Shown here: one piece after another, positions 25,556-34,470 of the stretch
How the letters are laid out: every line of letters starts with the position of its first letter
Position numbering within the stretch: position 1 is the first letter of the stretch
Source: a bacterium
GTDB lineage: Bacteria > Planctomycetota > Planctomycetia > Pirellulales > Pirellulaceae
NCBI GenBank assembly: GCA_030430075.1
Contig: JAUIGN010000002.1
Coordinates: 62,001-126,000 of the forward strand
Reading direction: 5' to 3'
DNA: 64,000 nucleotides
Position numbers and translations under genes: made by a program
The notes under the pieces: generated by a model
The model's database searches: none
Seen by the model: only the letters and a program-made list of their open reading frames with translations
Told to the model about the DNA's origin: nothing

Positions 25556-27214
25556 CTAATCGTCTCCTGCGGACGCGCTCGCGGGGATCGTCGCCGGCCC
25601 GTCCTGGCCTGCACCCGACGTTCCGCGCATCACGGTCCAATAGGTCAGCGCTTCCTGGGGATTCACGTTGCGGGCCGGTTGCACCAGACTGACCAGGCCG
25701 CTGATGACCATCGCCAGCCCGAATCCAATCGGCCAGAACCACACCGAGAACCAACCTGGACAACGCTCCATCAGGACCATGGTGATGGCTGCCCCGGCGA
25801 GGGCCCCGGCGAAGACACCCACGGTACGGGCGCGGGGAAAAAACAGAGCCAGCACGAAGACGGCCAATAGCGGACCGCCGAATGCGGCCGTCGTTTTCTT
25901 CGCCACTTCAAACACGTCCCCCAGCGGGCCCACGAAACAGGCAAGTGTAATGGCGAGCGTCCCGATGACGACCACCAGCGCGCGAACGAGCGCCACGTCA
26001 TGCTGCGCCTCCTGCGGTCGCCAGGCAGGGAGCAACCGGTCACGAAAGTCGAATACGATCGCCGTTGTAACGGAGTGAATCCCCGAATCAATACTCGACA
26101 TCACGGCCGCCATCAGGGCCGCGAGAAACAGTCCGATCATGCCCGGTGGGAAATGGACCCGCACAAACTGCGGCAACGCCTGATCCTGCAGGTTCTCTGC
26201 GCGCACCACGTCCCCCCACCGCGGACTTGGCGAAGCCGGCTGCGACGCCGCATCGCCGACTGGCCCGGCGCCGGGCTCCAGATCGAGCAAGTCGACGCGT
26301 TCAAGAATTGGCAGCAATTGCTCGGAATGATGCTCGTAGAACGAATAGAGTCCGACACCGATGGCGAGGAGGCCGGGGATCACGATCCACATCCCCAGGA
26401 GGTTGATGCCAAAACCAATCTGCGACGTGCGTTCGGAACGGGCCGCCAGATAGCGTTGGACCGCCACCTGGTCGGCGCCGAAGGCGGACAAGCCCTCCAG
26501 AAAGATCCCGATCAGAATCGCCCAACTTCCGTACTTCAAGGTCATCGACGGCGAAAAGTCGACGACCAACTGGGAACGGCCCGCAAAGTACGTGCTCCAG
26601 ATCCCATCCACGCCCAGCCCGCTTCGCCAGACGAGTAGGCCCAGGGCGACGAGGATTGTCGTAGCGAAGATAAAGAACTGAATGACGTCGGTCCACATGA
26701 CGGCCCGCAATCCGCCCAGCATGGTGTAGACGATCGCGACGGCTCCCAAAGACAAGATCACCATGACTTGGGGCACTTCGGCAACGCTGGCGATGACCAG
26801 GGACGCGGCGTGCGTCGCGGATGCCATCCAACCAATTCGCAGGAGAATGAACAGGCCGCTCGCCAGGCAACGGACCGAGACGTGAAACCGCTGCTCCAGG
26901 TACTCGTATGCCGTCCGGCAGCGAAGGCGCGAATAGACGGGGATGAACACCCAGACAACCAGCGGAGCCATCAGCGTAAACGCAACCAGCGACAAGCCGA
27001 CCCGGAGGCTGCTGCCAAACGCGGCGGCCGGGTACATGACGAAGCTGTTGGAAGAAAACAACGTCGCCATGACGCTCAGCCCGACGACCATCCAACCCAT
27101 TGTGCCGCCGGCAGCAAAGAACTCGCGGCGCGATTGCCGACGCGAAAAGCAAATACCTAACCCCAGCGTGAATACCAGGTAGGTCACCACGACCATGTGG
27201 TCAACGACATGCAT
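25556..27214 (-). CDS. Sodium:solute symporter (SSS family)
   Basis: 552 residues with about 13 hydrophobic helices, in the inner membrane. Family features include a leading helix (MVVVTYLVFTLGLGICFS), RREFFAAGGTMGWMVVGLSVMATLFSSNSFVMYPA with the small/polar residues of the sodium site, YEYLEQRF, and GLFLAALMAAVMSSIDSGIHS near residue 370 where SSS transporters have an MSS..S motif. It couples solute uptake to sodium entry. The substrate is not identifiable by eye; the downstream creatininase gene suggests a small amide or related metabolite, as inference. The start at 27214 gives a normal N terminus; a longer frame to 27271 adds an Arg-rich stretch. Confidence 0.92.
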   Translation of the reverse strand: MHVVDHMVVVTYLVFTLGLGICFSRRQSRREFFAAGGTMGWMVVGLSVMATLFSSNSFVMYPAAAFGSSLRVGLSLVAFTLMAPLVVWVFIPVYSRLRCRTAYEYLEQRFHVSVRCLASGLFILLRIGWMASATHAASLVIASVAEVPQVMVILSLGAVAIVYTMLGGLRAVMWTDVIQFFIFATTILVALGLLVWRSGLGVDGIWSTYFAGRSQLVVDFSPSMTLKYGSWAILIGIFLEGLSAFGADQVAVQRYLAARSERTSQIGFGINLLGMWIVIPGLLAIGVGLYSFYEHHSEQLLPILERVDLLDLEPGAGPVGDAASQPASPSPRWGDVVRAENLQDQALPQFVRVHFPPGMIGLFLAALMAAVMSSIDSGIHSVTTAIVFDFRDRLLPAWRPQEAQHDVALVRALVVVIGTLAITLACFVGPLGDVFEVAKKTTAAFGGPLLAVFVLALFFPRARTVGVFAGALAGAAITMVLMERCPGWFSVWFWPIGFGLAMVISGLVSLVQPARNVNPQEALTYWTVMRGTSGAGQDGPATIPASASAGDD

Positions 27215-27582
27215 GCGGCCACCACGGGCAGGACAACGGACAGTTCTTTCGCGTGACGGCGAAGGTACCATATCCGAGCGGCGGCTGTTAGCGTGGATGA
27301 TTCATCAGCCGCCAAGCGTATGCCCACGGTTGCGTTGATGGCCGAGCAATTCGGACGCGAACGCGTTGCGGCTGAGGTCCGCCGTGCGATAAGAGGTCTA
27401 CCGCACATGACGACACAGCGAATTGCACCGGCCACTGGACCGTTGTTCGTTCATGACGAGCGAGGCTGCGCCTCAGTCCAATGTCGCATGACGCGTACCA
27501 ACCGGGTCTACGAAACGTGACGTATCTGCCACGATGTGGACGCGCACATCGGAATCATGCGGGAGAGGGAATCGCGGGAATT

Positions 27583-27605
27583 GTCATGCACAGCATGACC
27601 TACGG
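27583..27605 (+). repeat. 23-bp palindromic element, copy 1
   Basis: The perfect inverted repeat GTCATGC-ACA-GCATGAC (27583-27599) is followed by CTACGG. Other copies are at 30213-30235 (reverse strand) and 48638-48660. This copy precedes the zinc-ribbon gene at 27873 by 267 bases, in the same orientation. Confidence 0.92.
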
Positions 27606-27634
27606 AACGACGGAACGACGGAATGACGGAATGG
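27603..27634. repeat. 8-bp tandem repeat, four units
   Basis: CGGAACGA, CGGAACGA, CGGAATGA and CGGAATGG lie head to tail, beginning inside the CTACGG end of the 23-bp palindromic element. Confidence 0.85.
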
Positions 27635-27872
27635 CGTTCCAGGCCAGCGCGGCATGTTGTTACCAGGCTTTTTCACGAAACGTGACTCAACGGTCAAATC
27701 GTTCACTCGCTCATGACCATCATTCGGGTTCGCCGGCGCCGAGCCGGAGAAAGGGGTCATGGATGGGACCGACCTCGATCTGATAAAGTCTGAGGTTGTG
27801 CGCACTCGGCGGAGCCATGCGCAGGCCTCCGCTCCGGCGATCTTGAAGACACTCCACCCAGGACAAGCAACC

Positions 27873-28535
27873 ATGAAGTGCCCCAGTTGTGGTGCCGACC
27901 TGGCTCCCGCTGATTCCAAGTGCCCCCATTGCGGGTCCCATCGACCGTCGGCCCAGCAGACATCCAAACAGGCCGTCTTCGCGAAGATCATGCAATCGCC
28001 GGAGTACGCCAATCGCGACGCACCTGAACGGCTCGAACAACTTCCAAAGGTTAGTGCGTTCCAAAAGATCTTCCTTCAGGCCTTCTTTCTGGTCTTTGTC
28101 GGCATGAGCGGATTCATGGCGATTTTCCTGCTGGGGATGGCAGGCGTGGTCGGCCTGCTGGGCTTTGGGCGCCAAGGCGCTTTCGCAGGAGCCTTTTCGC
28201 TGGGGCCGCTGTTGATGTCGGCGGTTCCGATCGCATTCGTGTTTGTGGGGATCAAGCTGTTTCGCCACTTCGATTCGAAGCTCTCCGCGATGGAAAAGGA
28301 GCCGGTGGAGACGCTGCCGGCGATCGTGACCGGGAAGCGAACCCACGTCTCCCAAAGCGGCAACAGCCAAGCCGGCCGTACCAGTTACTACATTACCTGC
28401 GAAACCGAAGATGGATCGCGACAAGAGTACCCGGTATGGGACGGCAAGCTCTACGGCAAGGTCAGCGACCGAGATGCCGGGATCCTCTTCCTCCGCGCCG
28501 GCTACGGACTCGACTTTGACCGTGTACCGACCTGA
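27873..28535 (+). CDS. Zinc-ribbon membrane protein with DUF2500-like domain
   Basis: 220 residues. It starts with a zinc ribbon (MKCPSCGADLAPADSKCPHCGS, CxxC-x10-CxxC), then a cytoplasmic linker, two membrane segments (IFLQAFFLVFVGMSGFMAIFLLG and LLMSAVPIAFVFVGIKLF) and a C-terminal beta domain. That last part (ETLPAIVTGKRTHVS, YYITCETEDGSRQEYPV, LYGKVSDRDAGILFLRAG) resembles DUF2500. Function unknown; it may sense or bind metal at the membrane. The chosen ATG at 27873 opens the zinc ribbon and has AGGA nine bases upstream. It converges on the nitrilase gene. Confidence 0.8.
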   Translation: MKCPSCGADLAPADSKCPHCGSHRPSAQQTSKQAVFAKIMQSPEYANRDAPERLEQLPKVSAFQKIFLQAFFLVFVGMSGFMAIFLLGMAGVVGLLGFGRQGAFAGAFSLGPLLMSAVPIAFVFVGIKLFRHFDSKLSAMEKEPVETLPAIVTGKRTHVSQSGNSQAGRTSYYITCETEDGSRQEYPVWDGKLYGKVSDRDAGILFLRAGYGLDFDRVPT

Positions 28536-28638
28536 GGAAGCGGTCGACAAGCTCGCGGCGGTAGCCACGCGTGCCGAACGACTCGCGGGACCGGCGCAAC
28601 CATGGTGCGTTGCTCTTTTTCGAGGCGGCGCCGCCGAA

Positions 28639-30006
28639 TCAAGGACGACGGCGCGTCATTTCGGCTTTGAAATCCCCGATTCCAGACCAGTGGGTCGGCT
28701 GATCCAGGTCCACTTCGGCGACCACCACGTCACCCCATGCTTTCGCAACCGCCAGCGGATCCCCCGTATGTCCATAGACGGCGGAGATGATCCACTGGTT
28801 GCTGATGTCGGTGTAGGTGCTGCTAATCAGGTAAACGTGGTTTTCCGTCGCCCTCGCCCTGGCGAGCAGCGGATTGCATCCCCACACCGGCCAGGCGATG
28901 ATCTCGGCGCCGCGTTTCGTCAGCTCGCGCGCCGGCTCTGGAAAGAAGCCGTCGTAACAGACCATCATGCCGACCTTGCCAAAGCGTGTATCGAAGACGG
29001 GAAAGTCGTTGCCGGGCGCGATTCCGCCCTCGGACTCACCGCGGGGCAGGCAGACTTTTCGATATTTCCCCGCCACCTGGCCGTCCGGCCCAATCAGTAC
29101 GGCCACGTTGTAAACCAGGTGCTGATCCCGCTCCAGCAAGCCGGCCACGAGGTACAGGTCGTGCTGCCTGGCGAGTTTCCCGAAGTAGTCCGTCGACGGT
29201 CCGGGAATCGGCTCCGACATCGCCGCGTAGTCTTTGCCCATGCCGTAGTAGGTCAGCGTTTCGGGAAGAACGACCAGATCGGCTTGTTGCGCAGCCGCCT
29301 TGGCGATCAGCGGGGCAAATTGGCGGCAATTGTCGGCCGCCGACTTACCTCCCTGCGGCCGATAGTGAATGGTTGCCAGCCGGACCTTCCTTCCGGATGG
29401 CGGCGAAGTCTCCGCAACACGAACATCGCTCCACGCGATCCGTCCCCCGGGAGCCCACTTGAGAAACAACGTCACCTTGGCCTGGGTCGCCAACTTGGGC
29501 ACCCGATACGTGCCTGACACTTCAATCCACCCGTCCCCCATCTCACGCTCGGCAATGGGGTATTCGGGCCGAGCCAAACTGGGAGCACCGTTTCGGTAGA
29601 AGTCGACAACTTTGTGGTCGTACGGGACCAGCGCTCCCTCGTCATTCTGCCAGGTAATTTGCACGAGCGCGCTTTGGCGCGGCGAAGCCACCGCTGTCGT
29701 CTTACGGAATGCCTGAAAGCGAACAAATTCGCCGCCCGTGACAGCAAATATCTTCTCCCAGCGACCGTCCAACCCGGGCCGCTGATCATGCTCAATCACC
29801 AGCGCACCCTTGCCGCTTCGCCCGCCCGCCCGGTGGTAGGCAAACTCCGGCCGCAGCTCGTCGCGGGGTGCTGCCGTCTGCCAGCCAGGCGGGGGCGGGT
29901 CGCCGGCCAGCCCGTCCTCTGCCGGCACCGCCAGCGTCACGGCCAACGCGCAACTCCAAACGATCGGAACGCCCCCCCGCAAGGTTCGTGATGGCTGTTG
30001 TCTCAT
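28639..30006 (-). CDS. Exported carbon-nitrogen hydrolase with N-terminal beta domain
   Basis: 455 residues. Residues 1-36 form a signal peptide. Residues about 40-205 are a beta-rich region (GKGALVIEHDQ, FVRFQAFRKT, GWIEVSGTYRVP, KVTLFLKWAPGGRIAWSDVRV) resembling a carbohydrate-binding jelly roll. The C-terminal nitrilase domain has the Glu-Lys-Cys triad: LVVLPETLTYY, KYRKVCLPRGE and MMVCYDGFFPEPARE. Members hydrolyse nitriles, amides or ureido groups; the exported fusion points to an extracytoplasmic amide. The start at 30006 is a good leader ATG. It is divergent from mqnE, with a 23-bp palindromic element 207 bases upstream of its start. Confidence 0.88.
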   Translation of the reverse strand: MRQQPSRTLRGGVPIVWSCALAVTLAVPAEDGLAGDPPPPGWQTAAPRDELRPEFAYHRAGGRSGKGALVIEHDQRPGLDGRWEKIFAVTGGEFVRFQAFRKTTAVASPRQSALVQITWQNDEGALVPYDHKVVDFYRNGAPSLARPEYPIAEREMGDGWIEVSGTYRVPKLATQAKVTLFLKWAPGGRIAWSDVRVAETSPPSGRKVRLATIHYRPQGGKSAADNCRQFAPLIAKAAAQQADLVVLPETLTYYGMGKDYAAMSEPIPGPSTDYFGKLARQHDLYLVAGLLERDQHLVYNVAVLIGPDGQVAGKYRKVCLPRGESEGGIAPGNDFPVFDTRFGKVGMMVCYDGFFPEPARELTKRGAEIIAWPVWGCNPLLARARATENHVYLISSTYTDISNQWIISAVYGHTGDPLAVAKAWGDVVVAEVDLDQPTHWSGIGDFKAEMTRRRP

Positions 30007-30459
30007 GCGTTGATCCCCTCTTGATGTGATCTGGCCTGGGCGGGACTATCCGGTCATCCGGAGCCGTTCGCAGGCGACGGCAACAGCTCCAGGTTCAGGC
30101 GATGAGTATAGACGATTTGCTGGTCGCGGGCTTGCGGTTTGGGGATCAGGAGCGCGCTGGCCCCAGGGATTCCCGGCGACCGTCGAATCGATCCCGCCGC
30201 CATTTCGTGGTCCCGTAGGTCATGCTGTGTATGACGTAATGTGTTCTGGCATGATGCGGGAACACGTCATCAGTGAATCTGCGCACGCCCGCTCGGCGGA
30301 AGTTGCGGAACCTGTTCTTAATTGGTTGTTAACGGCACCGCACGTCCGCATCCTCGCCGCCCGGCCTTGACCGCACACGAGCCAACTTCCCGGCCGTAGA
30401 CAGTCTGTTAAGCGCGGCGTACACTCGACGGTTCTACCCTGGAAGGAGAATAAAGACCC
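30007..30459. other. Divergent intergenic region with palindromic repeat
   Basis: 453 bases between divergent nitrilase and mqnE genes. It contains copy 2 of the 23-bp palindromic element (30213-30235). Promoters for both genes must lie here. No gene is supported. Confidence 0.6.
30213..30235 (-). repeat. 23-bp palindromic element, copy 2
   Basis: On the reverse strand it reads GTCATACACAGCATGAC then CTACGG; one base in the left arm differs from copies 1 and 3 (A for G), so one stem pair is lost or becomes a mismatch. Read on the minus strand, the element points toward the nitrilase gene, matching the orientation of the other copies to their next genes. Confidence 0.9.
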
Positions 30460-31599
30460 ATGATTCGCGGTAGCAAACCGACCCTGGATAGCATTCGAGA
30501 CAAAGTCGAGTCCAACGAGCGTCTTTCGTTCGATGACGGACTCTTTCTCTACGAGCCGACCACGCCACTTCACGAAATTGGTGAACTGGCGAACCTGGTG
30601 CGCGAGCGGAAAAACGGCAATCGCACCTACTACAATATCAACACGCACCTCAACACGACCAACGTGTGCGTCTACCGGTGCACGTTCTGTGCATTCCGTG
30701 CCGACCTGCGGGACGCGCGTGGTTACGTGATGAGTGACGAGGAAATACTGGCGCGTGGCGCGGAAGCGGTCGACAACGGTTGCACCGAGATGCATCTTGT
30801 CGGCGGCCTGCACCATCAGAAGCCCTACGAATGGTATCTGAATACCGTGCGGATTCTCCACGAAGCGTATCCGCAACTTCATCTCAAGGCGTGGACGGGT
30901 GTCGAGATTAACTGGTTTGAGTTTCTCACCAAGCGGCCGGTCCGGCAGATTCTGCAGGAATTGATCGACGTTGGGCTGGGGAGTATGCCGGGCGGTGGTG
31001 CGGAAATCTTCCACCCTGAAGTCCGAGACAAGATCTGCGAACATAAGTCGGACGCTTCCAAGTGGCTCGAGATCCACCGAACCGCCCACGAGTTAGGACT
31101 GCGGACCAACTGCACGATGCTCTACGGGCACATCGAAAATGCGTATCATCGCATCGACCACTTGAACCGTCTCCGTGAACTTCAGGACGAAACGGGCGGG
31201 TTCCAGACGTTTATCCCGCTGGCATTTCACCCGGAGAATACCGGCCTGGCACATCTGGCCAAACCGTCTTCCCTGATGGATCTGCGGACGCTCGCCATCA
31301 GTCGCCTGATGCTGGACAACATCCCGCACATCAAGGCATACTGGATCATGTTAGGCATCGGCACGGCACAGGCCGCCCAGGCATACGGCGCCGATGACCT
31401 GGATGGGACGGTTCGTCACGAACTGATCTACCATGACGCAGGAGCGACGACGCCGGAATTGCTAACCGTACAGGATCTTCGCCGGTTGATCGAAGAGGCG
31501 GGCCGCGAACCGGTCGAACGCGATACGGTCTACAACCGGATCGAACGTGATCCGACCGACTTGCGCCGGTGGCAGGTCTCCGAACCTCTGGCATCCTGA
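30460..31599 (+). CDS. mqnE: Aminofutalosine synthase MqnE
   Basis: 379 residues. MqnE is the radical SAM enzyme that makes aminofutalosine from 3-[(1-carboxyvinyl)oxy]benzoate in the futalosine route to menaquinone. The cluster-binding motif NVCVYRCTFCAF supplies Cys70, Cys74 and Cys77. The segments GLHHQKPYEWYLNTVRILHE and LKAWTGVEINWFE are typical of MqnE rather than MqnC or the F420 enzyme CofH. GGAAGGAG lies eleven bases before the start. No other mqn gene is in the window. The kinase gene starts 16 bases after its stop and is probably in the same transcript. Confidence 0.93.
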   Translation: MIRGSKPTLDSIRDKVESNERLSFDDGLFLYEPTTPLHEIGELANLVRERKNGNRTYYNINTHLNTTNVCVYRCTFCAFRADLRDARGYVMSDEEILARGAEAVDNGCTEMHLVGGLHHQKPYEWYLNTVRILHEAYPQLHLKAWTGVEINWFEFLTKRPVRQILQELIDVGLGSMPGGGAEIFHPEVRDKICEHKSDASKWLEIHRTAHELGLRTNCTMLYGHIENAYHRIDHLNRLRELQDETGGFQTFIPLAFHPENTGLAHLAKPSSLMDLRTLAISRLMLDNIPHIKAYWIMLGIGTAQAAQAYGADDLDGTVRHELIYHDAGATTPELLTVQDLRRLIEEAGREPVERDTVYNRIERDPTDLRRWQVSEPLAS

Positions 31600-31615
31600 A
31601 GATGCTCGAGTTGCC

Positions 31616-34294
31616 ATGCCTACGGTCGGGAGCGAACCGGTGGTACACGACGCCGCGGCAAGTCAGGTGGAGGGTGACGACCCCGCTGAACGCTGGGGAC
31701 GCGTCAAGAGTGTTTTCCTGGCTGCGCTTGAACGGCCCGACAGCGACCGCTGCGCGTTTCTGGACGAAGCGTGCGGCACCGATCGCGGATTGCGTTGCGA
31801 AGTCGAATCTTTGCTGAGTTGCCATTTCCAAGCGGTCGACGGCGGTTTCCTCGACGAACTACCCGCAAGCTCATCTCCGCGGGCCGTGCTGGAAGCGATG
31901 GCGGCGGCACTCGACGTCTCCACCGGCAATACGCTCAAGGATCGCGCCAGCGGAGAACGCCCCACGCATGCGGCCCCCGGGATCACGGATGTCCCGGTTG
32001 ACGAGAAGTTCGGCGACTACCTGCTGCTGGAGTCGATCGGCCAGGGCGGGATGGGTGTTGTCTATCGAGCGCGCCAGATCAGCTTGAACCGCGTGGTCGC
32101 ACTCAAGATGATTCGTGCCGGCCGTTTTTCGACGCCGGGCGAAATTGAACGCTTTTCTCTGGAGGCCGAGGCGGCAGCCGGTTTAACCCATCCCGGCATC
32201 GTCCCCGTCTACGAAATCGGCCAGCAGGACGGCCATCACTACTACACGATGGCCCTGGTCGACGGGTTGAGCCTGGCCGAACACTTGAAAGACACGGGTG
32301 GCCCCTTCGAACCCGGCTCGGCGGCGCAACTGATTCGCCTGGTGGCCGAAGCGGTGCAGTATGCGCATGAACGGGGTGTGATTCATCGCGACTTGAAACC
32401 GGCCAATATCCTCCTCGACGAATCACTTCAGCCCCGGGTCGTCGATTTCGGCTTGGCGAAACAGGTGGACGTCGAGAGTGGCCTGACGTTCACCGGGCAA
32501 GTGCTGGGAACGCCCAGCTTCATGTCACCCGAACAGGCGGGCGGCGCGGCGACTCCCGTCGGTCCGGCCAGTGACATCTATTCCCTGGGCGCGGTCCTCT
32601 ACGCCTTACTGACCGGCCGGCCGCCCTTCAATGCCGCCAGCCTGACCGAGACGTTGCGGCAGGTGCAGCATGACGAGCCGGTCCGCCCGCGGCAACTCAA
32701 TTCGGCACTCCCGAAAGATCTCGAAACGATCTGTTTGAAGTGCCTCGCCAAGGAACCCGCACGGCGCTACGAGTCGGCCCGCGCGGTCGCCGACGAGCTG
32801 CGACGGTTCCTGCAGGGACACCCCATCCAGGCCAGGCCGATTGGTCGCATCTCGACGTTCGCTCGCTGGTGCCGACGCAATCCGCTCGCCGCTTCCTTCA
32901 TTGCGTTCCTGGCCACATTCGTCCCCGCGGTGATCGTCGTCTTGAGTCTGATGGTCTGGCAAGTGGTCAGGTATTGGAATGAAGCCGACGCTCGGCGCGT
33001 GATGGCCGAACAGAGCTTTCGAGCGGCCCGAAACGCGGTCGACGAGCAATTCACGCTCGTCAGTCAAGAGACGTTGCTCGACCGTCCCGGACTGCAACCG
33101 TTGCGGCGTGAACTGCTGCTGGGTTCAAAGAAGTACTACGAAGATTTTCTCGCAGCCCGGGGCGACGACCCGTCGATCCGAGCGGAGGCCGCCCTGATTA
33201 ATTTTCGGCTCGGCGTCATCACCGCGATGTTGGCCCCGGACAGCGACCGCGATGCCACCGTCGAGGCGACCGCGTACCTGACCACGGCGCGGCAGATCTA
33301 CGAACTTCTTCCGGACCAGGAGTCGCCCGGCGTGCTGGCCGGGCTGGGAAACGTTTGGACACGGCTCGGCCAAATTCACAACCGGAGACAGGAGGCCCAG
33401 GAAGAGCTGGCCGCGTTTCGTACCGCCCTCGAGTTTCGCACGCGATTGGTCGCGGTGGCCCCCGATATCGAGAATCAGCGCCAACTCGCGAACGCGCACA
33501 TGAACCTGGGTCAGGTGTTGCTCAGGACGACTTCCTCCGCAGATGACGGGGACCGCGAGGTCGCGGCCAACGAACACCTTGAAACGGCGCGAACCATTCA
33601 GCAGGCGTTGCTGGCCAGCGAACCAGGAAACGCCCAAATCGTCCGCGACCACGTCAAGTGTTCGATCATGCTCGCCGACAGCAAGCAGGACGAACCGTCG
33701 GCCGAGGCGGAACGGGATCTGCAGGCCGCATTCGCAACACTTGACGCCCAAGTAGCGCGGGGGTCCGCCAGCCTGGAAGACAGGTACTTGCTGGCCATTA
33801 TCGCCAAGCGTTTGGGAACGGCCGCCGCGGATTCGGCAGGAACCATGGACGAACTGGAGTCCGCCGCCAGACATTACGAAGAGGCGATCACGATTCTGGA
33901 GCCGCTGGCAGCTGAGAATCCTCAGGTGATCGATTACCTGTCGGCACTGGGGGCGACGTACTACGAGTCCGGATTGGTCAAGCAGGACCTGGGAGCCGAC
34001 GACGAAGCCCGCCAACAATTCCACTCGGCCCTGAGGCTGATCGAACCTCTCACCCGCGGCCGCAATCCGGACGACATTCTCCGCTGGGCCGGCGCCCACG
34101 TGCTGCTCGCCGAACTGGAACCGATCGGCTCGGCCGCCGCCATCCGGCATTTGCAACAGGCCCGAGCACTGCTGGTCGAGAAACTCTCCCCTGCCCCGCA
34201 CGGTTCGCAGTCGACGGTCGTCGCCGACCAGTATCGTAGCGCCCTGGCAGAAATCGAACAGCATCTCGCGGCCCTAACCGACGCCCGTCAATAA
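31616..34294 (+). CDS. Transmembrane Ser/Thr protein kinase with TPR-like sensor region
   Basis: 892 residues. Residues 1-125 form an N-terminal region typical of planctomycete kinases (AERWGRVKSVFLAALE, CAFLDEACG). The kinase domain (about 132-395) is complete: glycine loop IGQGGMGVVYRA, Lys in VALKMIRAG, HRDLKPANILL, DFGLAK and a GTPSFMSPEQ activation-segment end. A membrane segment follows near 425-453 (ASFIAFLATFVPAVIVVLSLMVWQVV). The outer part (455-892) is helical with TPR-like pairs and would be extracytoplasmic. The kinase should be active. The target is unknown. The start at 31616 lies 16 bases after mqnE; a longer frame would overlap it. Confidence 0.92.
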   Translation: MPTVGSEPVVHDAAASQVEGDDPAERWGRVKSVFLAALERPDSDRCAFLDEACGTDRGLRCEVESLLSCHFQAVDGGFLDELPASSSPRAVLEAMAAALDVSTGNTLKDRASGERPTHAAPGITDVPVDEKFGDYLLLESIGQGGMGVVYRARQISLNRVVALKMIRAGRFSTPGEIERFSLEAEAAAGLTHPGIVPVYEIGQQDGHHYYTMALVDGLSLAEHLKDTGGPFEPGSAAQLIRLVAEAVQYAHERGVIHRDLKPANILLDESLQPRVVDFGLAKQVDVESGLTFTGQVLGTPSFMSPEQAGGAATPVGPASDIYSLGAVLYALLTGRPPFNAASLTETLRQVQHDEPVRPRQLNSALPKDLETICLKCLAKEPARRYESARAVADELRRFLQGHPIQARPIGRISTFARWCRRNPLAASFIAFLATFVPAVIVVLSLMVWQVVRYWNEADARRVMAEQSFRAARNAVDEQFTLVSQETLLDRPGLQPLRRELLLGSKKYYEDFLAARGDDPSIRAEAALINFRLGVITAMLAPDSDRDATVEATAYLTTARQIYELLPDQESPGVLAGLGNVWTRLGQIHNRRQEAQEELAAFRTALEFRTRLVAVAPDIENQRQLANAHMNLGQVLLRTTSSADDGDREVAANEHLETARTIQQALLASEPGNAQIVRDHVKCSIMLADSKQDEPSAEAERDLQAAFATLDAQVARGSASLEDRYLLAIIAKRLGTAAADSAGTMDELESAARHYEEAITILEPLAAENPQVIDYLSALGATYYESGLVKQDLGADDEARQQFHSALRLIEPLTRGRNPDDILRWAGAHVLLAELEPIGSAAAIRHLQQARALLVEKLSPAPHGSQSTVVADQYRSALAEIEQHLAALTDARQ

Positions 34295-34470
34295 CGCGGA
34301 TCCGTCATGACACGTACGAACAATCATGCACGCGAGTCGCCGGGCCTCCGTCCCGTATTTCCGTAGGCTATAGAACCCCTGCCACGCACCCACCATCCCT
34401 ACCGTCCTTCCGTCGCTAGAAGTCGGTAACCGGAAGTGAAGTCAACGGCGTACCCTTCGATTCGTGGACC

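Larger units (their letters stand above)
27215..27872. other. Intergenic region with palindromic repeat
   Basis: 658 bases between the divergent SSS and zinc-ribbon genes. No gene is supported on either strand. It contains the 23-bp palindromic element (27583-27605) and an attached 8-bp tandem repeat (27603-27634). Confidence 0.6.

Noticed and set aside
30026..30370. 114-residue plus-strand frame in the nitrilase-mqnE intergenic region
   Set aside because: It runs through the palindromic element, has no ribosome site and no protein-like pattern.
30460..31599. CofH or MqnC instead of MqnE
   Set aside because: Segments such as GLHHQKPYEWYLNTV and AWTGVEINWFE are MqnE-like, and no F420 genes are nearby.
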